Assembly (NCBI GenBank): GCA_018365995.1
Contig: JAGZIY010000003.1
Span: 116,041 to 180,040 of the forward strand
Direction of reading: 5' to 3'
Origin: Butyricicoccus pullicaecorum
GTDB taxonomy: Bacteria; Bacillota; Clostridia; Oscillospirales; Butyricicoccaceae
DNA length: 64,000 nt
Position numbers and translations under genes: made by a program. How positions within the stretch are numbered: position 1 is the first letter of the stretch; each line of letters opens with the position of its first letter. Under the pieces are notes generated by a model that did not search any database, was not told the DNA's origin, and was given only the letters and a program-made list of their open reading frames with translations. Shown one piece after another: positions 24,032-31,983 of the stretch.

Positions 24032-24862
24032 ATGATGGATGCAGTCGCTTTGCAAAATGTATCAAAGGAATATCCATCTTTTCTGTTGGACTCGGTTACA
24101 TTCAATGTGCCAATGGGAAGTGTTGTAGGGCTTATTGGTGAAAATGGTGCCGGAAAATCGACTACAATTCGTCTGATTTTGGGGATGATACACCCAGATG
24201 ACGGACAAATCACGGTATTGGGAAAGCAGGAAGCCTTGGATTATGAGCACATAGGGGTTGTATTTGATGAAAATTGCTTTCCGGCAACACTATCTGCAAG
24301 AGATGCGGGAAAGATTATGCGTGCATCTTATAAAACATGGTCGGAGTCTGTCTACGAAGGTTATCTCAAACGCTTTGATTTGCCGCCGAAGAAGATGATC
24401 AAGGACTATTCGCGAGGCATGCGTATGAAGCTTAGTATTGCAATGGCATTGTCACATGACAGCCGCCTCTTGGTGTTGGACGAGGCAACCAGTGGATTAG
24501 ATCCTGTCGTGCGTGATGAAATTTTGGATATTTTCTATGATTTTATGCAAAATGAACAACATTCGATTTTGATGTCTTCCCATATTACAAGCGATTTGGA
24601 AAAAATATGTGATTATATTACCTTGATTCACAAGGGGAAAGTATACTTTCATGAAGAAAAAGATGTATTGCTTTCGCGATATGGTGTACTTCAATGTGAA
24701 CAAAGGATATTAGAGACACTAGAGCCGGAGGCAGTACGGAGTGTGCGGCGCAGCCAATTTGGCATGCAGGCTTTGGTAGAGCGGGACAAAATCCCGCCGC
24801 ATTTCCCCGTAGACCCGATTACACTGGATACGCTGCTGCTCTTTACAGCAAAGGAGGAATAA
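24032..24862 (+). CDS. ABC transporter ATPase, YtrB-like
   Basis: 276 residues with Walker A 'GENGAGKSTT', a signature region 'YSRGMRMKLSIAMAL' and Walker B 'LLVLDEATSGLDP', then a C-terminal ~70-residue extension. The variant signature (YSRGM rather than LSGGQ) is usual for this drug- or peptide-exporter class. Start ATG directly follows the GntR stop; a second ATG three bases on is equally possible. It pairs with the ABC-2 permease that follows. In B. subtilis such YtrA-controlled exporters respond to cell-wall antibiotics. Confidence 0.9.
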   Translation: MMDAVALQNVSKEYPSFLLDSVTFNVPMGSVVGLIGENGAGKSTTIRLILGMIHPDDGQITVLGKQEALDYEHIGVVFDENCFPATLSARDAGKIMRASYKTWSESVYEGYLKRFDLPPKKMIKDYSRGMRMKLSIAMALSHDSRLLVLDEATSGLDPVVRDEILDIFYDFMQNEQHSILMSSHITSDLEKICDYITLIHKGKVYFHEEKDVLLSRYGVLQCEQRILETLEPEAVRSVRRSQFGMQALVERDKIPPHFPVDPITLDTLLLFTAKEE

Positions 24863-24865
24863 CAG

Positions 24866-25528
24866 ATGCTTGCACTGCTCTTAAAGGATTTGCTGAGTAT
24901 GAAAAAGACATTAACAACCTATGGGGTTTTTCTGCTCGCCTATACAGCTTTTGGTATTTATGTGGGAGATGGTGGTGTTTTCCTGACACTTGCCCTTGTC
25001 ATTTGTATTATGCTTCCAATCAACTCTCTAACAGTAGACGAACAGTGTCATTGGGAGCGCATGGCAGCCTGCATGCCTGTCTCATCGTTTGATATGGTAC
25101 TGAGCAAATATTTATTGGCAATGATTGCTTTGTTTTCTGCTATGCTCCCTGCTTTTGCTGCATTGGCGCTTGGCACTGCCGGCGAGGGGCTGGCATCTGG
25201 TGTGACAGCACAGGATATCATTTTGATTGCCATGATGGGAATCTTTGTAACAGCGCTGCAAATGCCGTTTTTGCTGTGGCTAGGGGTGGAAAAAGGTCGT
25301 TTTGTGTGTATGGCGATTATTTTGCTGGTTTGTATGGGAGTCCCCCTGCTGACTTTACGCTCTAATTTTATCTCACGTGGCACAGAACGCTTTTTGGAAC
25401 ATATTTATAATGAAATGTCCAATCGGATACAACCTGGGTTTTGGATACTTGTGCTTCTGACGTTGCTTTTTCTTGCAGTGTCTATTCAAATCTCTATTTT
25501 TATTCAAAATAAAAAAGAAATCAAATAA
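24866..25528 (+). CDS. ABC-2 type permease
   Basis: 220 residues with six hydrophobic helices (pairs at ~15-60, 85-130, 145-165 and 190-210) and short loops, ending in a Lys-rich tail. It matches the ABC-2 permeases of YtrA-linked operons. It starts three bases after the ATPase stop (GGAGGAATAAC upstream), so it is co-translated. Substrate unknown. A terminator shared with the convergent aminotransferase follows. Confidence 0.85.
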   Translation: MLALLLKDLLSMKKTLTTYGVFLLAYTAFGIYVGDGGVFLTLALVICIMLPINSLTVDEQCHWERMAACMPVSSFDMVLSKYLLAMIALFSAMLPAFAALALGTAGEGLASGVTAQDIILIAMMGIFVTALQMPFLLWLGVEKGRFVCMAIILLVCMGVPLLTLRSNFISRGTERFLEHIYNEMSNRIQPGFWILVLLTLLFLAVSIQISIFIQNKKEIK

Positions 25529-25537
25529 AGAAAAAGA

Positions 25538-25565
25538 CAGGCAGAGGAAAAGACACCTCTGCCTG
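25538..25565. terminator. Intrinsic terminator between convergent genes
   Basis: A perfect 10-bp stem CAGGCAGAGG/CCTCTGCCTG. The minus-strand side is followed by TCTTTTTCTTT, serving the aminotransferase. Confidence 0.8.
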
Positions 25566-25569
25566 CTGA

Positions 25570-26754
25570 TCATTGTGCAAGTTGTTCAAAAATGGGAAGT
25601 GCGCGTGCAATGGTTTCGGTTTGCACGCAGTAGGAAATTCGGATATGTCCGGGGGCTCCAAAGTCGGTACCGGGAACGACCAGTAAATCTCGCTGCTTTG
25701 CCCGCTCACAAAAGGCATAATCATCGAGAGCAGGAACCTGTGGAAACATATAAAATGCTCCCTTTGGTTTGACACAGGAATAGCCATAGGCGGTCAGTGC
25801 ATCATAGAGTAAGTCTCGATTCTTTGCATAGATGGATAAATCAGCAGTCAGACCACTGCACTGTGCCACAACACGCTGAAACAGGCTGGGCGCATTGACA
25901 TACCCCAGAACGCGTCCTGCACCACAGAGTGCAGCGTAGGTTTGCTCAAAGTCGAGCACGGTATCTGGTAAGAGTATATAGCCGATGCGTTCACCGGGCA
26001 AGGATAGGGATTTTGAGTAGGAATAGCATACAAGAGTATTGTCATAATAATGCGGAAGAAAGGGAACCTCGGTCGCTGCATCATAGATCAGCTCCCTGTA
26101 AGGTTCATCTGAAATGAGAAAAATAGGATGCCCGATTTCATCGGATTTTTGTCTGAGCAGTGCGGCAAGCTGCCGAATAGTATCCGGTGCGTAAACCGCG
26201 CCGGAAGGATTGTTTGGGGAGTTTACAACAACGGCGCGCGTATGTGTGCTGATGGACTGCGCCAGCGCTTCGAAATCAATTTGGAAATCGGTCGTGCGAG
26301 CGGGAACAATTACAGCTTTGGCACCGGCACCATGCTCAATAAATACAAGATATTCCGGAAAATAAGGTGCAAGCACAATGAATTCATCTTCAGGGGAGGT
26401 CGTTAAGGTTTTGAAGCAAATGGATAATGCTGCTGCTGCGCCAACCGTCAGGTATAGATTTTGCGCGCCATAGTGCGTTCCAAAGCGTCGGTTCAGGTCA
26501 TCTGCGATTGCAGTTCGCGCAAAATCCGCACCCTGTGCCGCGGTATAGCCATGAGTTTGGCTGGGTGCTTCGGTATTGAGAAGTTCTATAATCGTCTGTT
26601 TGATTGCTTCTGGTGCAGGAACATTTGGGTTTCCAATAGAAAAGTCAAATATATTTTCAGCGCCCACGATTGCGGCGCGCTGCTGCCCAAAAGCAAAGAG
26701 TTCGCGAATAGTAGAGCGCTTTTGTCCAAGTTCCAGCACAGAGGGGTTGAGCAT
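25570..26754 (-). CDS. PLP-dependent class I/II aminotransferase
   Basis: 394 residues with the fold-type I pattern: 'FDFSIGNPNVPAPEAI' near the N-terminus, 'VVNSPNNPSGAVY' (pocket Asn), 'LISDEPYRELIYD' (PLP-ring Asp/Tyr), the Schiff-base Lys in 'SYSKSLSLPGERIGY' and the C-terminal 'HIRISYC' Arg. It resembles aspartate/aromatic aminotransferases of the AspB branch; the exact amino acid is not predictable. Monocistronic, divergent from mnmM. GGAGGA precedes the ATG. Confidence 0.88.
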   Translation of the reverse strand: MLNPSVLELGQKRSTIRELFAFGQQRAAIVGAENIFDFSIGNPNVPAPEAIKQTIIELLNTEAPSQTHGYTAAQGADFARTAIADDLNRRFGTHYGAQNLYLTVGAAAALSICFKTLTTSPEDEFIVLAPYFPEYLVFIEHGAGAKAVIVPARTTDFQIDFEALAQSISTHTRAVVVNSPNNPSGAVYAPDTIRQLAALLRQKSDEIGHPIFLISDEPYRELIYDAATEVPFLPHYYDNTLVCYSYSKSLSLPGERIGYILLPDTVLDFEQTYAALCGAGRVLGYVNAPSLFQRVVAQCSGLTADLSIYAKNRDLLYDALTAYGYSCVKPKGAFYMFPQVPALDDYAFCERAKQRDLLVVPGTDFGAPGHIRISYCVQTETIARALPIFEQLAQ

Positions 26755-26824
26755 AGAGATGTCCTCCTTGTTGCAAGTGTTTTTCTTTATTATAGCACTG
26801 TGTAAAAGTCCCTGCCAGTTTTAT

Positions 26825-26853
26825 TTGCACATCTTGTAAAAATCTGTTACAAT
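26825..26853 (+). promoter_or_regulatory. Sigma-A type promoter
   Basis: TTGCAC, 17-base spacer, TACAAT, 21 bases upstream of the mnmM start. Confidence 0.7.
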
Positions 26854-26874
26854 GACCAGACGGAGGGACATAAG

Positions 26875-27429
26875 ATGGGTTATAATACATTGTCATTTGC
26901 ACATGATTTTATAAGGCGCTATGTAAAACAGGGGGATTTTTGTATTGATGCGACAGCTGGCAGGGGGCGCGATACTGCGCTGCTGTGCAGTCTGGTTGGG
27001 CCATCGGGAAGCGTGTTGGCGTTTGATATACAGCAAAGTGCAGTTGCACAGACCGAGAAATTGCTTCAGGCACAAAATTTGCATGCGCAGGTGATTTTGG
27101 ACAGCCATGCCAATATGGAGAAATATGCCGCACCGGAAAGTGTGGACTGCATTGTGTTCAACTTCGGACGACTGCCGGGTGGGGATCCGGATATCTTTAC
27201 AACCGAGCAAAGTTCAATCCAAGCGATTGCGGCTGGACTGCGGCTGCTGAAATCAGGTGGGATTATGAGTTTATCTATTTATTATGGCGGCGCAAATGGA
27301 TATGCCGAGAGAGATGCCATATTGCAGTATCTTCGGACAATAGATGACAGAAAATATTCCGTTTTGGTGGGGGATTGGGCAAATCGAACGGGGGATCCAC
27401 CAATCCCTGTCTTTCTGTGGAAAGAATAG
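26875..27429 (+). CDS. mnmM: tRNA methyltransferase MnmM/YtqB family
   Basis: 184 residues, a class I SAM methyltransferase: motif I 'CIDATAGRGRDTALL', 'VLAFDIQQSAV' (acidic ribose binder) and the family-specific 'VFNFGRLPGGDP'. It matches YtqB, shown to be MnmM, which makes the final methylation of mnm5(s2)U at the wobble base of certain tRNAs in bacteria lacking MnmC. Length fits (about 190). CGGAGGG precedes the ATG, with its own promoter. A tRNA-Ser gene follows 130 bases downstream as a separate unit. Confidence 0.82.
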   Translation: MGYNTLSFAHDFIRRYVKQGDFCIDATAGRGRDTALLCSLVGPSGSVLAFDIQQSAVAQTEKLLQAQNLHAQVILDSHANMEKYAAPESVDCIVFNFGRLPGGDPDIFTTEQSSIQAIAAGLRLLKSGGIMSLSIYYGGANGYAERDAILQYLRTIDDRKYSVLVGDWANRTGDPPIPVFLWKE

Positions 27430-27499
27430 TTGTAGGTGATAACATATCAAACCTTTTTTGCGTAATATGATGTTATACTGAAAAAGATGGATAAAGGGC

Positions 27500-27528
27500 T
27501 TGTCAGTTATTTAATTCTATGGTAAAAT
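27500..27528 (+). promoter_or_regulatory. tRNA-Ser promoter
   Basis: TTGTCA, 17-base spacer, TAAAAT, 30 bases upstream of the tRNA. Confidence 0.7.
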
Positions 27529-27557
27529 AAAAAAGCTGTAAAAAGTAGCTTTGATAT

Positions 27558-27648
27558 GGAGAAGTATCGAAGTGGTCATAACGAGCTCGACTCGAAATCG
27601 AGTTGGCGGTAACACGTCACGTGGGTTCGAATCCCACCTTCTCCGCCA
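27558..27648 (+). tRNA. tRNA-Ser (CGA)
   Basis: Acceptor GGAGAAG/CTTCTCC with G discriminator and encoded CCA. The anticodon loop CTCGAAA gives CGA, for UCG codons. The long variable arm and T-loop GTTCGAATC are typical of class II tRNA-Ser. Confidence 0.95.
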
Positions 27649-27650
27649 AG

Positions 27651-27684
27651 AAAAAGGACTTCGGAAAATTCCGAAGTCCTTTTT
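27651..27684 (+). terminator. Terminator of tRNA-Ser
   Basis: A perfect 14-bp stem AAAAAGGACTTCGG/CCGAAGTCCTTTTT. Confidence 0.9.
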
Positions 27685-27806
27685 GATTGTATTCAAGACA
27701 AGTCATAAGTGGATACCTTTCCGTGCTGTTGCACCCTAATAAATCTATAATGGTCTATAGCTTCGATTATCTGACATAGCAATAGAAAAATTTTTTCAGA
27801 AAAATG

Positions 27807-27861
27807 TTGACAATGGAGTTAGTGTATGCTAACATATATCCAGAGGTTAGTCAAGGCTAAC
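27807..27861 (+). promoter_or_regulatory. Promoter with two GTTAG-N6-CTAAC operators
   Basis: TTGACA (27807-27812), 17-base spacer, TAACAT (27830-27835). Box 1 (27818-27833) fills the spacer and -10; box 2 (27846-27861) covers the transcription start. The boxes have the symmetry of DtxR/IdeR-type metal-dependent repressor sites. Iron control is inferred from that resemblance and from the downstream flavodoxin. Confidence 0.7.
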
Positions 27862-27898
27862 ACTCATAGGATTCATTTCTTTCTCTAATTCTCGAATC

Positions 27899-27957
27899 AT
27901 TCCCGAGTGGACGGTATCCGCAGTATCGTCCACTGAGCGGGAATAAGAAATTTTTTT
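27899..27957 (+). terminator. Leader terminator-like hairpin before DUF3793
   Basis: Arms ATTCCCGAGTGGAC and GTCCACTGAGCGGGAAT pair with a small bulge and are followed, after five bases, by TTTTTTT. It would end a transcript of about 115 bases from the promoter at 27807, before the DUF3793 gene. Confidence 0.6.
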
Positions 27958-27965
27958 AATATGAA

Positions 27966-27981
27966 GTTAGTTACAGCTAAC
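27966..27981 (+). promoter_or_regulatory. Third GTTAG-N6-CTAAC operator
   Basis: GTTAG-TTACAG-CTAAC lies just before the ribosome site of the DUF3793 gene, beyond the hairpin. Confidence 0.65.
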
Positions 27982-28000
27982 TTAAATAGGAGGACATACG

Positions 28001-28558
28001 ATGTATTCGTTTGATTTGCTGCTGGCTGAGCACAGCGCACCTGTGCTGGCTGGTTTGAAAACGGCAAACCTCATTTCTTGCAGAAAAGAATGGTATCCCG
28101 ATTTGCCGGAAATGCTCACAGTTTATCAACAGGCATTTGCAGCACGTGGTATATGCTTTCGGATTTTATGCAGCTGTGATTATCGCTTTTTGCTGCTTAT
28201 ATATCGGCCTGAGCGGTTGTTAAAGGATTTAGAAAGCGTGCAGGTACGAGAACTGCTGCAAAGATATCGCTACCCGATGTATAAAGGGCTGGATGCACTG
28301 ATTGACCATTTAAGTGAACGAACCAGCAATCAGAAAGGATTTCCTCATGAAATTGGTGTATTTCTTGGATATCCGATTGAAGATGTGTATGGTTTTATTG
28401 AACAGCAGGGAAAGGACTGTAAGCTGAGCGGATACTGGAAGGTATATGGTGATGTACAAGCGGCGAGACGCTTGTTCCGCCAATTCGACCGATGCCGTGA
28501 CACAACACGTGGTTATGTAGAACGTGGTATGACAATTTTAGAGTTGTTTGCTGCATAA
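28001..28558 (+). CDS. DUF3793 family protein
   Basis: 185 residues. It carries the family hallmarks 'FPHEIGVFLGYPIEDVYGFI' and 'LSGYWKVYGD...ARRLFRQFDRCR'. DUF3793 proteins are small cytosolic proteins of unknown function that often sit beside flavodoxin or iron-transport genes in Clostridia. AGGAGGACA precedes the ATG. Three GTTAG-N6-CTAAC boxes and a hairpin precede it, and the flavodoxin gene follows 55 bases later, so the two probably form a metal-regulated operon. A role in iron or haem economy is inference. Confidence 0.82.
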   Translation: MYSFDLLLAEHSAPVLAGLKTANLISCRKEWYPDLPEMLTVYQQAFAARGICFRILCSCDYRFLLLIYRPERLLKDLESVQVRELLQRYRYPMYKGLDALIDHLSERTSNQKGFPHEIGVFLGYPIEDVYGFIEQQGKDCKLSGYWKVYGDVQAARRLFRQFDRCRDTTRGYVERGMTILELFAA

Positions 28559-28613
28559 AAATTGATATTCCTATTCAAATTATATTTTCAAATTGCAAAG
28601 GAGAACAATGCAC

Positions 28614-29045
28614 ATGAATCAAATCGCTGTTATTTATTGGAGCCAGACAGGAAATACCGAACAGATGGCAAATGCAATCTGTGAAGGTATCAAGAACACA
28701 GGAACAGAAGCCGTTTTACGGAATGTTTCCGAAATCTCTGCACAGGAAGCGGCGAGATATGACCGTATCGCGCTGGGCTGTCCTGCGATGGGGGCTGAAG
28801 TGCTGGAGGAAGCTGAATTTGAGCCGTTTTTTACTGAACTAGAAGGCAAGCTGGGTGGCAAGCGCGTCGCGCTGTTTGGCTCCTACGGCTGGGGCGATGG
28901 CCAGTGGATGCGTGATTGGGCGGCGCGTACAGACAGCGCAGGCGCAATCCTGATTCCGGAAGATGGTCTGATGATACATGAAACTCCTGATGATGATGCA
29001 CTGGCGGCTTGCCGTGCATTGGGCGAGTCACTCGCAAAGGCGTAA
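28614..29045 (+). CDS. Flavodoxin
   Basis: 143 residues. The FMN phosphate loop 'SQTGNTEQMANAI' follows the first beta strand. 'GCPAMGAEVLEEAEFEPFF' and 'LFGSYGWGDGQWMRDW' contribute the isoalloxazine-binding loops (Trp and Tyr). It is a small electron carrier that replaces ferredoxin under iron limitation, which fits the upstream operators. Start at ATG 28614 (AAAGGAG ten bases before); ATG 28608 is possible but too close to the ribosome site. Confidence 0.92.
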   Translation: MNQIAVIYWSQTGNTEQMANAICEGIKNTGTEAVLRNVSEISAQEAARYDRIALGCPAMGAEVLEEAEFEPFFTELEGKLGGKRVALFGSYGWGDGQWMRDWAARTDSAGAILIPEDGLMIHETPDDDALAACRALGESLAKA

Positions 29046-29165
29046 GGGAATACCCGTTTGATACGGATTCCATATATAAAAACTTCTCATCTCTATTTTG
29101 GGGGCTGTCTGCTCACATACCAGCAGCCCTCACCTCCATTCTTGGTAACACGAAAAAAGCAAAAA

Positions 29166-29315
29166 GGTCTGTCAACACGGAAATGGCAGACACCATCGGC
29201 TTGCAGCACGGAAATGCAAGCGAGGCAAAAGTATGCCTGTGGTACGGAACGCAGGGGTACAACCCGTTATTGGGACTTAACGACAAAAAGCAGCGAAAAC
29301 GCTGCTTTTTGTCGT
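29166..29315 (+). ncRNA. Possible structured RNA with three ACGGAA-loop hairpins
   Basis: Three consecutive hairpins occur: GTCTGTC/GGCAGAC (29167-29191), GCTTGC/GCAAGC (29199-29221) and CCTGTG/CGCAGG (29236-29255). Their loops are AACACGGAAAT, AGCACGGAAAT and GTACGGAA. A strong terminator follows at 29281-29315. A further GGGCTG/CAGCCC hairpin lies upstream at 29102-29129. Repeated ANGGA loops are the hallmark of CsrA-binding RNAs. It could also be a structured 3' end of the flavodoxin mRNA. No promoter of its own is clear. Confidence 0.4.
29281..29315. terminator. Strong terminator between convergent genes
   Basis: CGACAAAAAGCAGCG pairs perfectly with CGCTGCTTTTTGTCG around a four-base loop. 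It serves the plus-strand flavodoxin transcript and touches the stop of the minus-strand gene. Confidence 0.88.
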
Positions 29316-30184
29316 TATATGCCATCAAAATAACCGGACAATTCAGAAAGCTTACAGAGTATCTGTGCGGCTGGTGGAAAATCTTTTTGCAGACGTTTTG
29401 CACAGCGTGTGCAAAAGTCCTGATAGATGTGTTCGTCTTGCCGCATTTGTTGTTTGAAGCCCCAAATATGTGTAAACCAGTCTTGACCGGAATAGAAGAG
29501 TTCCGGAAGTTCCATGAGAGAACAGATGGATAACCTATGCTGTTTTGCAAGCATGGGAAGCAGCCGCTGCTCTGCAAAAACCATGTAAGTCAGATGATGG
29601 TCGGCGGGGGAGGCTGCACACATGAAGTCTAGTGCGGTTTGGGTATAGTCGTTTGTAAAATCTGCATCTGCAAACCATGAAAGCGCGGTGTTTGTGGGGA
29701 GGACAGTCCAGTCAAGCGCCGCAAAATCAAATGGGCGATGCGTGTGCAGGGCGCTGGCATCTGGATAAATATCCGGCATGATATCCTCACGATGAACGAC
29801 AGCCAGCTTGTGTGGTGTAAGTCGGGCGGATAAATCATGCCATACGATAAAATCAGTATCCAGCATGACGCAGGGCGTACCAAATGTGCGCAGGGCATAG
29901 AGCTTGCCTGCTGCCCAAAAACAAATGGGGTCAATGGTCGGATTCATTTGATCCAAAATAGGATGAATCCCGCCGTTCCACAGGAAATCAAGTCCACGAG
30001 AACTGTAATAATCCGCAGCGACCCAATCACACAGCATGGAAATCGGACCGTTTTCCTTCTGCCACATGAGTGCAGACAATGCAGTGGTCAGAAGTTCGGC
30101 GTCATCTAAAGCATAAGGGACGCTGTGGTTCCCTTGCCTTGCGAAGTAAGGTCTTGTCCAGTTTGTATGAAATGCACGTATCAT
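29315..30184 (-). CDS. Unknown protein, possible glycosyltransferase fold
   Basis: 289 residues from the ATG at 30184, which overlaps the TGA of the preceding gene by one base (TGATG); a longer in-frame start at 30298 would lie inside that gene. I do not recognise a named family. 'CVMLDTDFIVWHDL' looks like the DXD metal-nucleotide motif of GT-A glycosyltransferases, preceded by 'GKLYALRTFG' and followed by conserved-looking Trp/His-rich segments ('WFTHIWGFKQQ'). No signal peptide or membrane helix. Translational coupling to the Ser/Tyr-rich protein suggests they act together, possibly enzyme and substrate. Confidence 0.55.
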   Translation of the reverse strand: MIRAFHTNWTRPYFARQGNHSVPYALDDAELLTTALSALMWQKENGPISMLCDWVAADYYSSRGLDFLWNGGIHPILDQMNPTIDPICFWAAGKLYALRTFGTPCVMLDTDFIVWHDLSARLTPHKLAVVHREDIMPDIYPDASALHTHRPFDFAALDWTVLPTNTALSWFADADFTNDYTQTALDFMCAASPADHHLTYMVFAEQRLLPMLAKQHRLSICSLMELPELFYSGQDWFTHIWGFKQQMRQDEHIYQDFCTRCAKRLQKDFPPAAQILCKLSELSGYFDGI

Positions 30185-30654
30185 CAGATCAACTCCAGAC
30201 CATATCCGCCGATACCTGATTGAGCGCCGGAGAATAAACCATAAAAGGAACTGTAAAAAGAGCCGGATGATAGATAAGAGCCCCAACTTGTTTGCCATGA
30301 GGTCAAGAATGAGGTCAGATAAGAGGAAGAACTGCTTGATGTGCCAAAGACCATATTGGCGTTTGCCATAATGGGATACGGTGCACTTTTTACTGTAATT
30401 GGATACCAGCCAATGTGCATCGGCTCATATGCAAATACTGCCTGTTGCTTTGGTGATTCTGGATTGGGGGGCTGCATCTCACAAACAGGCTGCGTTGCAG
30501 CAATAGGAGGTTGTGCGCAAGGTGGCGGGGCTGCTTGTGTAGAATGTGGTGCACAATGCCGCGCAAAGCTTTCTAAATCAAACACGACACCATCTAATTC
30601 GCGGAAATGTGATGGGTTAAGCTGTAAAATACGGTTTTTCTTTGTGTTGGACAT
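30184..30654 (-). CDS. Unknown Ser/Tyr/Gly-rich small protein
   Basis: 156 residues in three zones: a basic, leader-like N-terminus ('MSNTKKNRILQLNPSHF', 'LDGVVFDLESF'), a Pro/Gln/Ala-rich middle with several Cys, and a C-terminal tract dominated by Ser, Tyr, Phe and Gly (six consecutive Ser, then 'SFYSSFYGLFSGAQSGIGGYG'). No signal peptide. AAGGAGGGC precedes the ATG. The composition suggests a modified or surface peptide rather than an enzyme. The coupled downstream gene may glycosylate it. This is speculative; no family recognised. Confidence 0.6.
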   Translation of the reverse strand: MSNTKKNRILQLNPSHFRELDGVVFDLESFARHCAPHSTQAAPPPCAQPPIAATQPVCEMQPPNPESPKQQAVFAYEPMHIGWYPITVKSAPYPIMANANMVFGTSSSSSSYLTSFLTSWQTSWGSYLSSGSFYSSFYGLFSGAQSGIGGYGLELI

Positions 30655-30742
30655 AAGTGAAGCCCTCCTTGCAATCTCATTTTTATTATAGAAGAATATA
30701 TGGGGTATCGCAACTGTTTTGTGTGCAGCACAAGGCTTTTCA

Positions 30743-30770
30743 TTGACTTATTTGTTATGTATAGTATAAT
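30743..30770 (+). promoter_or_regulatory. Sigma-A type promoter
   Basis: TTGACT, 16-base spacer, TATAAT, 31 bases before the FkbM gene. Confidence 0.65.
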
Positions 30771-30801
30771 ATGAAGAAAAAATGAAATAAAGGAAATTAA
30801 G

Positions 30802-31887
30802 ATGGAATTTTTACACGAAACAGAAAGTGTTTGGGAGCGATTGCAGCGAGAAACCCGTCCAATTGTACTCTATGGAATGGGAGATGGTGCGGATAAGATC
30901 CTGCGGGTATTTGCCCAAAAGAGGATTCAGGCTTCGGGCGTGTTTGCTAGTGATGCGTTTGTAAGAGGACACAGCTTTGCTGGATTTCCGGTCAGAACAT
31001 TATCTCAGATCATAGAAGAATTTGGGCAGGATATTGTTATTGTTTTGAGTTTTGCCAGCCAGCACCCAGAGTTGCTTGCACGATTTTATGAACTGGATGC
31101 ACAGTTTGATTTGGTTGCACCCGATGTACCGGTAGCCGGGGACGGGCTGTTCGATCTTGAATTTGTGGAGCAGCATACAGCAGAGTTTCAAGAGGCTTAT
31201 GGATATATGGCGGATGAAACTGCAAGACAGGTGTTTTCGGACATCGTAAACTTTAAGATCAGTGGTAAAATCGACTATTTGCGGCGCTGTGAGACCGAAA
31301 AACAGGAGGTATTTTCCTCTGTACTCAAGCCGCACACACAGGAGCATTTTGTAGATCTTGGTGCTTATAATGGGGATACGATTCGGGAACTGCTCTATTA
31401 TACAGGTGGCGTGTATGCTTCTATCACGGCGTTAGAGCCTGACCGCAGGAATTTCCGAAAGCTTAAGAAATATGCACAAGAACAGTTGGACGCTGCGCGG
31501 GTGCAGCTTGTGCAGGCGGGCAGTTGGTGTGAGGATACGGCATTGACCTTTGCGGCAAAGGCTGGACGAAACTCGGCCCTGTCTGGTCAAGGGATTCTGA
31601 CACAAATGCGTGCGGTGGACAGCGTGCTGGAGGGTGCGTCCTGTACGCTGCTCAAGTTGGACGTTGAGGGGGCAGAGCATCAGGCGCTTTTGGGTGCACA
31701 GGAAACGATTCGGCGTTACCGCCCGCGGCTCAATGTTGCTTGTTATCACCGTAATGAAGATTTGTTCGATTTGCCTAGACTGATTAAAGTCCTGTGTCCG
31801 GCATATAAACTCTATTTGCGGCATCACCCTTATGTGCCGGCTTGGGATGTGAACCTGTATGCAGTGGCACAAGATGCCAATATATAA
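30802..31887 (+). CDS. FkbM-family methyltransferase
   Basis: 361 residues. A ~150-residue N-terminal segment with a Rossmann-like start ('IVLYGMGDGADKIL') precedes the FkbM domain (~residues 165-350). That domain has SAM motif 'EHFVDLGAYNGDTI', acidic strand 'ITALEPDRRNFRKL' and 'CTLLKLDVEGAEHQALLGA'. FkbM enzymes O-methylate sugars, polyketides or small metabolites. The fused N-terminal domain occurs in cell-surface polysaccharide clusters. It is divergent from the Ser-rich gene, so a shared glycan-related role is possible but unproven. Confidence 0.82.
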   Translation: MEFLHETESVWERLQRETRPIVLYGMGDGADKILRVFAQKRIQASGVFASDAFVRGHSFAGFPVRTLSQIIEEFGQDIVIVLSFASQHPELLARFYELDAQFDLVAPDVPVAGDGLFDLEFVEQHTAEFQEAYGYMADETARQVFSDIVNFKISGKIDYLRRCETEKQEVFSSVLKPHTQEHFVDLGAYNGDTIRELLYYTGGVYASITALEPDRRNFRKLKKYAQEQLDAARVQLVQAGSWCEDTALTFAAKAGRNSALSGQGILTQMRAVDSVLEGASCTLLKLDVEGAEHQALLGAQETIRRYRPRLNVACYHRNEDLFDLPRLIKVLCPAYKLYLRHHPYVPAWDVNLYAVAQDANI

Positions 31888-31983
31888 AAATAATATCATC
31901 AGAATTTAACAAAAAGACTGGAAAAGTCTTGGCGTATGCAGTATACTGAAAACAGAATACCGCAGAGCGGACGAAAGGTGAGT

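Noticed and set aside
27551..27739. Plus-strand reading frame overlapping tRNA-Ser.
   Set aside because: It reads through the tRNA and its terminator and has no ribosome site or family resemblance.
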